Shown here in pieces: positions 56,649 to 64,000 of a stretch of DNA of 64,000 nucleotides. The translations under genes were made by a program, and so were the position numbers. The notes beneath the pieces were generated by a model that saw only the letters and a program-made list of their open reading frames with translations, was not told the origin of the DNA and did no database searches. The stretch covers positions 248,001 to 312,000 of the forward strand of contig CBFFRP010000298.1 of assembly GCA_965644295.1 (NCBI GenBank). The letters are read 5' to 3'. The stretch's first letter is position 1. Each line of letters starts with the position of its first letter. Source of the stretch: Paraphysomonas bandaiensis (lineage: Eukaryota > Chrysophyceae).

Positions 56649-57786
56649 TCAATGCATGGAACTCTGAGTGGCAGACAGCTCAGCTGTCTTTTTACCATCA
56701 GATGTAGCACTTGGATTAGTGCGTATCACAAGAATAACCGCCAGGACAATGATTGACACAAAGTTTATGACTCCGAACGACAGAACAGCCGCACTAACAG
56801 CGTCCACTTCGTCGTCATCGTCATCGCTATAGCGTACGCTAGTGGAACATGCTGATTCTTCAGAAGCAGATGAAAGCATTAGACAATAATTATCCTGTGC
56901 TGTATCATATGCTGAGCTTGTTACAGTATAGACAGTATGCTCGTGATAATCGGCGTCACCAATCACAGAGGCATTGAAGTCCGATATACTATCTATCCAC
57001 CACCACATCTGGTAGTATGAATTGGCGTTTTTGGCTACCTAAACCATACACAGCAGTCAATCCCTCTAACACAGAGCACAATAGAGAAACAAATACCATA
57101 CCGTTATTTCCAAGCCGAAATCACTTCCCGGCTCATACCAATTATGGGTACTAACCTGCCCGGACTCCCACAGTTCGCCCTCCAGATATCCATCCACCAT
57201 ATCCCCATCATCTAATTCATACGTATAAGACCCAAAAAAGTCACTAGCAGTAGCCAGAAGAACTTCTTCGGTACCAGTCGCACCTAGTCCGGTGCCTGCA
57301 TAGAGTCAGAGCATATGGTGGTTACAGCAATGCCAACATACCAGTAAATGTAAAATCATCTGCAGTTCCAACGAGGTAGTCCTCGTCTGTGCGGAAGCAA
57401 TCCACGTCACTGGGAGTAACAGTGCTTGTTTGGGTTCCTCCTACTGTAATAGAAATGCCTGGATCCTGCACGTATGCCGCACTATAAGTTGACGGAGTGC
57501 CCACTGTCAAATTCAGAGTGAAAGTCCCCTTAACAGGACCTCGTCCCATCATGTAATAAACACCTGTCCAAGTATCAGTGGTTGCATCAATCGTCCCACG
57601 CATATAGCCTAAAGTCGATATGGTAGCTTGACCATAATAATCTCCATTGGAGGCTGCAGTAACGCAGACCTGTAGTGACCCCCCATACAAACCATCCGTA
57701 AACACACCATTCCAATTATTGGGATGCGCAGTTAAGACTGCGAAGTAGTCAGTTAACACCAAACCCAGCAAAATATTACGAATCAT
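56649..57786 (-). CDS. Secreted single-pass membrane protein, unknown family
   Basis: Three exons, 57342-57786, 57102-57295 and 56649-57038, sum to 1029 nt (342 residues). The N-terminus MIRNILLGLVLTDYFAVLTA is a signal peptide. The ectodomain is rich in Gly, Thr, Tyr and Asp with repeated two-stranded patterns such as NNWNGVFTDGLYGGSLQVCV, MRGTIDATTDTWTGVYYMMG and SYTYELDDGDMVDGYLEGEL. This suggests a beta-rich fold repeated about twice. A stretch of aspartates precedes a C-terminal membrane segment (FGVINFVSIIVLAVILVI, about residues 302-320) and a short cytosolic tail. I do not recognise the family. A cell-surface role is likely. Confidence 0.75.
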
Positions 57787-58179
57787 GACAATATTTTAAT
57801 GTGCTGGTATTGTGGTAAGCAATATCTTCATGCATCTTGTGCTGTGTATGTATATGCATGTACGTTGGGTGCCATACAGAGCAGTACACCTCCTCTAGAA
57901 GCCGTTGACAGTCCTACCAGAGTACTCCGTCTTCTACAGCCTGATTATGGTCGACATTGTGTGGTACGTACGAACTCCACTCGTACGTACAGACTGTATA
58001 TACCAGATACGTGGAATACGGCAGGTCTAGTGACTACAGCGTATTCTACAGCACTATCTTTTCATGATCATATTTTAAAACTCTACATTCATACATACAT
58101 ACACATCTAGCTGAGCGCTCTATCACCATACCCCCCATATATACATCTATTGACATCATCTATCTCTTATACATAATCA
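57787..58179. promoter_or_regulatory. Divergent promoter region of the surface protein and Sfi1-like genes
   Basis: A 393-bp spacer with GAGCAGTACACC near 57879, GTACGTACGAAC and CGTACGTACAGACTG near 57963-57990, and CATACATACATACA at 58091. The 103-codon frame across it (57799-58110) has no family match, and I read it as chance. Confidence 0.4.
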
Positions 58180-59755
58180 ATGACCTCCGTACGTGAAGAA
58201 TACAAGGTCCATAACCGAGTCCATCTATCCCGTGCCCTCATACAAGCTGGTGGTGGTGTCCTCGACCCCCCATTACTTAAATATCTCTCTGCTATACGAC
58301 CCAAACACTGGAGCTGTATATCATCTCATGCAGCGGGATTACGTGTGTATGTTCAAGGGTCACCTGATAGCTTCCTGTTGTTAGATACGTTAAGTCAGCG
58401 TAGTTTAGCTAAGTATATGAAGGCTTTCATAGGGCACCGAATACACAGACTGGAGCGTATATATAATAAAAGAAGAGTTCTTATTTTCTTCACTAGATGG
58501 AGAGAAACTGGAATTAATCGTGTTATGCGACGTTACTTTCGATATAAGACTAGTGTTAGGCATGTGTTCTTGATGTGGAAATATTATGCTTCCAGTCGCA
58601 GACTATTTACGAAGTGCAAAAAGAAGTCCTGCCTTATCATATGTTGCTTTCTCTGGAGAAGACACATGGAATTCAAGAAGAAAGCATTCAAGAAATGGTT
58701 ACAGTGGAGTAAGCGAATCGGTGCTGCTGTGCGTCGGTGCTTTGAGGCGTGGAGTTTGTGGACAACAAAATCGAAGCTGTTGAAGTGCAATATTCTCAAG
58801 GTATTGAAGACGATATGTGCCCCGAAGCCAATCGTTATATCGAGGTTATCGCGTTGGTACTTTGAGCTTTGGAGAGACAACGCACAGCGGATGACTGCAT
58901 ATATCCTGGCATCAGAATGCTTTCGAAGGTAACACCCGACATTTTCGAGTTACGTTTTTGTATCGGTGTAATGGGTGGATGTATTTTCAGGTGGAAAGCT
59001 GGTCATGAGGTCGTCGCTGGATTGGAAAGAGACATATCGCATATAAAAGGCAGGCGACTTTTACGGAAAACGATATCCGCCTGGCAGCGTTGCTTGTCAG
59101 ACAAGAAGAAAGTACAAAATGTGCGTACCTCTCTGTGTGTCACCTGCTTCGGTACATACCAACTCACTTTATTGCAGCATATGTCTGTGCAACAGAGAAA
59201 GAATATTTTATTTGCGTTCCAATCATGGCGAGATGCTGCAAGAAGAACCCGCCTTTTGAGTGTTTATATTCAACGCCATATTTCTTCAGTGGCTGCAACC
59301 GCAATTCAGACAGAGGCAGCTGAAGGAGATGTAACTGTTGTTGCAGAGCAGCCTCTAGTACCAGAGAGATGCGATTCTCCGGATAGGTCGACAACCAAGA
59401 ACAATGGAATTGAAGGAGACGATACAATGGGTGTATCAAGTGTTTTTGTAGGTTCTGATCCCAACCACCCTATTGCCCCCCTTACGGACTCCTACGACCC
59501 TTCATCATCGATTGATATACCACGACACCTAAAGGTACATAATTCAATGATATCTATGAATATCTTTTTTTGTGATATAGATACATTGCGTGTGTGTAGA
59601 TTCGAATAGACAGTGTTTCTGACATGGTTGCTGACTATGAACGGCGTAAGCGAGAAATACGACAAACTAAAGGGAAACGTATCATTGTTAAGAAGAAAGA
59701 AAGAGTGCATTTAAGTGGACGGAGAAGTCAGGACACAAACTGTTCATGGCTATAA
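58180..59755 (+). CDS. Sfi1-like centrin-binding repeat protein
   Basis: Four exons, 58180-58928, 58991-59120, 59178-59534 and 59600-59755, sum to 1392 nt (463 residues). Residues about 95-360 hold repeats with a hydrophobic-aromatic spacing ending in W(R/K): VLIFFTRWRETG, VFLMWKYYASS, AFKKWLQWSKRI, CFEAWSLWTTK, RWYFELWRDNA, TISAWQRCLSD and LFAFQSWRDAARR. This is the Sfi1 pattern, where each repeat binds one centrin along a long helix at the centriole or basal body. The tail is acidic then basic (GKRIIVKKKERVHL). Fits the flagellar gene at 32262. Confidence 0.75.
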
Positions 59756-60423
59756 CCTGAATCAGTTCAGCATAAGCATTTCGGGTATCGATTCCACCCG
59801 CACCATGTGCGAGATGAGGAACTGAATTCGATCTCAGTTGTCTCAGTTTGTCGTTTTGAATAGAATGAGCAAGATTACTGTGAAATATATACACAGTGTT
59901 TTTTTCAAGTAGAACATAGAACGTATTTCTGTTTGGATTTTTTATGGTATATGTGTTTGTTGATAAAATGTAGAGTTTTTTCAACGATACCTTTCTATGT
60001 CGTGACATATACATAATGTTTTAATGAGATATTCACTGAAGTTAGCATTTTACTGCGTAAACCTTCAGCTTCGTTGCACTTCTTTATATATTTTCTAATT
60101 CTTTCTCAATGTGATATGTGCATCCCTACAGTTTAAAATTTGTGCAAAGTTTCATAATGTTGCACGAGACCTCTTTAAAAAAAAAGTATTATTAAGAGCA
60201 AAAGTACCAAAAAATACGAACAGAAGTAAGTCATAAATGAACACATTACCAACTAATATATCAAGTATTCAAATCGGAGTATTATGTATTATACAGTCGC
60301 CAGATGTCCACATATTGGAAGAACTTCATCTTAATTCTCAGCAGTTTGTGAACACGATATGCACCTGAAGGCTTTGCATCCTGTGAACACACATTGTGAC
60401 ATTGTTTCACGAAGTTGAACGTA
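59756..60423. other. Convergent intergenic region, no gene seen
   Basis: A GC-richer patch at 59760-59830 has a short stem but does not fold as a tRNA. Nothing else stands out. Confidence 0.4.
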
Positions 60424-62136
60424 TCACACTGCAATAGCACCTGCTGTAAAGGAGACATTGTACTCCTTTTGCTGCTGCCTGGCACAACTGGAGTGAAATT
60501 CCTGTCGGCATACTTGGCAAATTTTCTGTAGAAATACGTTGTTACAACCAATGTTCGCTTGTGCTTTTACCGTGCAATCATCAGAGATCAGATATTATAA
60601 ACGCACAATTACAAGATGCATTCTGTGTACTTTCTCACCATTAGACCGTAAGGTGGCTCTTGACACACAGTGCATACTTTTGTACTGTGATTACCGGAGC
60701 GATTTTGTGGACGGGTTGTGGTGGAAGTAGTTGGAGATATATCCATACTTGAGGCAGGTAGTTTACTGGTGTCACTGACGGCAGGCTGTAAAAGAGAACT
60801 AGATGGAGAAGTAGTTGTGGAATAATGGCAATTAGAAGTAGCCTCTCTGATGCGCTTAATTGCACCATCGGTATCCGTGCAAGAAGTATCGCTGCTAGTT
60901 GACATCACCCGCTTTCCTAAACCACTCCATGACGAATCATTCACAGCATTACTGCTGTTATTGTCTTGTATTTCTCGTTCTAAGTCGGCACGCACACTAC
61001 GGGTTTCAGGTGAAGCTTTCACTTGAGTATTCTGTACCGTGGCGTCTGGAATTGACAATTGTGGGATCTGCTTTTCTCGAAGAGCTAACAGTAATTTCTC
61101 TATCTCAGCATCTCGCATAGCCATCTTCTCCTTCTGTCTGTATATACTCCACGATCAGTACGAGATAATGGACCAGAATACTATGGCACCCACCTCTCCT
61201 CAGCAATGGCCTTCATCTGTGTGACCTCTTCTGCCAACTTGTCCACAGTTAATTCCCATCCTTGTGAGACTTCCAATATCTTTTCCAGATATGCTCCAAC
61301 CTTTCCCTCCCTGTTCTCCCTATACCTAGATTCGTCCAAGCTTCGCTCAAGCCTCGATATTCTTTCTTTAAAACCTTGCTCCTGTGCCACCCATTCACGC
61401 TGAAGGCCCTCAAGCTCACCAACCCGACCTCCCAAATGTTCAACCTCTCCATTTGCTGCCCTCAAACGGCCCTCCAAAGCGATGACTTGGTCCTTAAATG
61501 CTTCCAGCTGTTGTGTACATCCCCTTAATAAACAACATGTCTCCGCGTAACGTGCAGTCATTACTGATAGTTCCTCCTTGGTGATGTGGAATGCATCTTG
61601 TATCTAACTCAACAACGCTCACTTAACACATGCTATAAAATCATTACAATACCTTTTGTATAATATTTCTCATAGCCTCTTCATCGGATTTCAGTGATTT
61701 CAGATAGCTATCAAAAGCATTCGCATCACTTTCCAAATCATCACTCTTTTCACATGCATTGGACAGCTGCTTCTTACAGCCTGACAATTCACTTCGTAGT
61801 TCCCCTATCAAGCACTCACTCGATATCAGATCACTACGATGCCTTTCACATTTGGCTCTGAGGTCAGCTGTGCAAAGTCATGTAACAATCAAGAGATATT
61901 CTCTACATATATAATAATCACATACCATTCTCCCTTTCGAGTGCCTGATTTTGTATAGACAGCTGATCTAGCTTCAAATCCAGCGCAGGATTACGCATAA
62001 CTATACTATCTTTGAAGGTATTTTGAGCCTCATTAGCTGGCTGTGTTGTTTCTTGATGGATTCTGTCATTGTCCGGTGCTTTAGCGAGTAATCCGATACG
62101 TGATTTGAGTTTAGCTGCAAGAAAATGTAAATCCAT
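60424..62136 (-). CDS. Coiled-coil protein with C-terminal C4HC zinc motif
   Basis: Five exons, 61926-62136, 61653-61867, 61194-61603, 60639-61137 and 60424-60525, sum to 1437 nt (478 residues). Residues about 45-290 are mostly coiled coil (LEGRLRAANGEVEHL, RISRLERSLDESRYRENR, AEIEKLLLALREKQI). A Ser/Thr-rich linker follows. The last two exons join KVCTVCQEPPYGLM to KICQVCRQEFHSSCARQ, giving C-x2-C-x10-C-x2-C-x4-H-x2-C, like the first part of a PHD or RING-type finger, but the final cysteine pair of a PHD is missing. Function unknown; the zinc motif suggests protein binding. Confidence 0.75.
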
Positions 62137-62640
62137 AATAAATAATAATCACAACACAACAACGATATAGAGTGCTATAAAAGATATTGCCAGTAAGGCT
62201 ACAATCCAGTGAGAGAGATATCTCGTGCAGAACACGAGCATTGTATAGTTATATACATATGACTCTATGTATATGTATGTATGTATCCATCTATATGTAC
62301 ACATACATACATATACACATATCGGCACTATTCATACATACACAGTGCTGCTTAATAACTTCTTTTCGGGAAGAAGTGCGAATTCAAATATTTAGAGATG
62401 AGGATATGCGTATATGAGGCCCCTATACTTGATACCTTTATGCCTGTATATGGTATACCCTATACACATATAGTACGTGTACTTTGTATAGTATGCTGCT
62501 GTGAAGACAGGAGAAGTAGCCAATCAAAACATCGTTATACCAAGTGGAATGGGGAAAACGGCGTTACTGTTATTGTTGTAGCTACATAGATATGTATACG
62601 TGTGTCGAACTTGATGATGTTGTATCACTGTCATGCTTGG
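62137..62640. promoter_or_regulatory. Probable 5' region of the coiled-coil gene
   Basis: Rich in ATGTATGTATGTAT/ACATACATACAT runs (62265-62320), with CAGTGCTGCTTAA near 62343 and TATGCTGCTGTGAAG near 62491, like the other 5' spacers. Confidence 0.4.
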
Positions 62641-64000
62641 ATTGACTCTAACTTAAGCGACTCAGCAACATAAACTTGTTCAACTAAACTGTTTCACAAA
62701 ACCTCAACAGAGTAACTACCACCGAGAATGTACTGGACTAGCTAAATGCTATGTATGGAGGCGTGTATGGAGTTTCAGTTAGCTGCCAAGGAATGGTTTC
62801 ATTTGAATAAACCAACATTGTAAATGTCTATCATAACGCATTAGACTTTCGCAACATATGGAACGGTCATTGATATTTCTGGCGATAAGAATGGTTTGCT
62901 ATTACAGCTTCAAATATATGTTGCTCTTTCTACCCACTTCCATTAGTTCCACATATTACGGCTTGAAAACTGCGACGCAGCGTTTTTGACTAGTATAGAA
63001 TTAATCTTCAATTAAAGTATCAATTCTAAAGACTTTATAAATGAATATTCAATGTACCTGCAGAAAACCCGGCTTTTAATATTGATATCACTGAGAATGT
63101 GATATCCTCTTGGCTTAATATTTTACTTTGTATGTACAGTCATTGTTTGTGTTTACGATCACATCAGTGCAAGTATATGTCTCGTAGGCTGTGTAACCCG
63201 CCTAACCTTCCGCAAACATAGTCTATAACTACCTATTACACATTCTAAGTTTCAGGGGGAAGTCGAAGTGGTAAACATTTGCTTCCATCTATCCGAATGT
63301 ATCAGACACACAATATAGCTATATAGTATGATATGCGTTAAATATACACAATATATCATACGTACCCTCATATCATGACTGTCATATTCTCCATGGAATA
63401 CGGTTGATTGGTGTTATGCCATTTCAGTAATTATCAAACATATATTTCTTCTCTGTGGTGATTTCAACAATTTTATACCTTTCAAATATTTTACTCCTCA
63501 TAGCCTTAATCCCCGCCATATATATATATATATATATATTCTTACTGCCTACTTCTGGATAGCTACTAGAGCCATCCTACTATCTCAGTAGACACAGATT
63601 TTTGTTGCTATCGCTGATATCAATGCTTATTTCTCTTATATAACGAACGCAAAGGTAGTGGATTCGCATGGACAATATGATGCACTCCAACTTGCCACGA
63701 ATTGCTTTTATGACACTTTCAGAAGAATACGGTAATGATTCTAGTAAGAAATATCTGAATCTAGTTATTCTCTATGGACACATACACCCAAAGACACGAA
63801 ATCGTGTACGCAAACGCACAAAGTGATCATATCATGAACCATATTATTATTGAACAGTCATATAGGATATAAAATGTAAAAACGGAAACCAGAAAAGTGA
63901 CAGAGTAGACATATAAATACGGACCGAGTGAGGAGACAGAATGAAATAGACAGCTACTTGCTAAGTGCCCTCACAACTAGCACCCGCGCCCCCTTATTCT
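62641..64000. other. AT-rich intergenic, no gene seen
   Basis: An alternating AT tract at about 63518-63540. I saw no supported coding frame or RNA gene on either strand. Confidence 0.45.

Noticed and set aside
57799-58110. 103-codon plus-strand frame between two divergent genes
   Set aside because: No family signature, simple-repeat end, and it fills the spacer where two promoters are expected.
59760-59830. tRNA-like stem with CGGGT...ACCCG near a CACCATG
   Set aside because: The loop is too long for a T-arm, and no matching acceptor, D and anticodon arms could be found on either strand.

Overview
This window comes from the nuclear genome of an intron-rich, AT-rich unicellular eukaryote. 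The conserved genes are standard eukaryotic ones (RAD17, RPB9, TRIP4/ASC-1, eIF1A). Introns are short GT-AG introns, mostly about 45-190 nt, with GTATGT/GTAAGT-type donors. TAA, TAG and TGA all act as stops. A CFAP97/Hemingway-domain protein and an Sfi1-like centrin-binding repeat protein suggest a flagellum and centrioles. A plant-type calcineurin B-like calcium sensor, several Golgi-type glycosyltransferases and a bactofilin suggest a free-living protist. I cannot fix the lineage from sequence alone.

Layout. 1-2637 (-): 5' part of a Ty1/copia element cut by the window edge, with a large inverted repeat upstream. 3451-6476 (-): RAD17. 7051-12016 (+): one gene that joins three glycosyltransferase modules. 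12992-13491 (-): RPB9, recovered by joining four small exons. 14091-17314 (+): MAPKK-like kinase with an acidic tail. 17315-20874: repeats, hairpins and decayed coding sequence. 20875-22491 (-): TRIP4. 23000-24312 (+): fringe-like glycosyltransferase. 24313-27623: repeats. 27624-28586 (+): intronless unknown protein. 30655-31636 (-): CBL-type sensor. 32262-32991 (+): CFAP97-like protein. 34053-38633: complete LTR retrotransposon with matching target-site duplication, coding only Gag and protease. 39072-40151 (-): endonuclease/exonuclease/phosphatase-fold protein with a membrane segment. 40565-41702 (+): His-rich polytopic membrane protein. 44375-45051 (-): eIF1A. 45698-51193 (+): large processive GT2 (cellulose-synthase superfamily). 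51194-54832: foldback and dispersed repeats. 54833-55978 (+): bactofilin. 56649-57786 (-): secreted single-pass surface protein. 58180-59755 (+): Sfi1-like protein. 60424-62136 (-): coiled-coil protein with a C-terminal zinc motif. 62137-64000: no gene seen.

Gene organisation is strikingly regular. Seven head-to-head pairs share 5' regions of about 390-650 bp, and many of these regions carry clusters of a palindrome-like TACTGCTGTA motif. No metabolic operon is expected, but four genes (the tri-modular enzyme, the fringe-like enzyme, the processive GT2 and the surface protein) fit a cell-surface glycan or glycoprotein theme. The bactofilin, CFAP97-like and Sfi1-like genes fit a cytoskeleton/flagellum theme.

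Most gene models were built by eye. For many genes the exon lengths sum to an exact multiple of three and family motifs run across the splice junctions, which is the main support. Splice sites given as approximate need transcript data.
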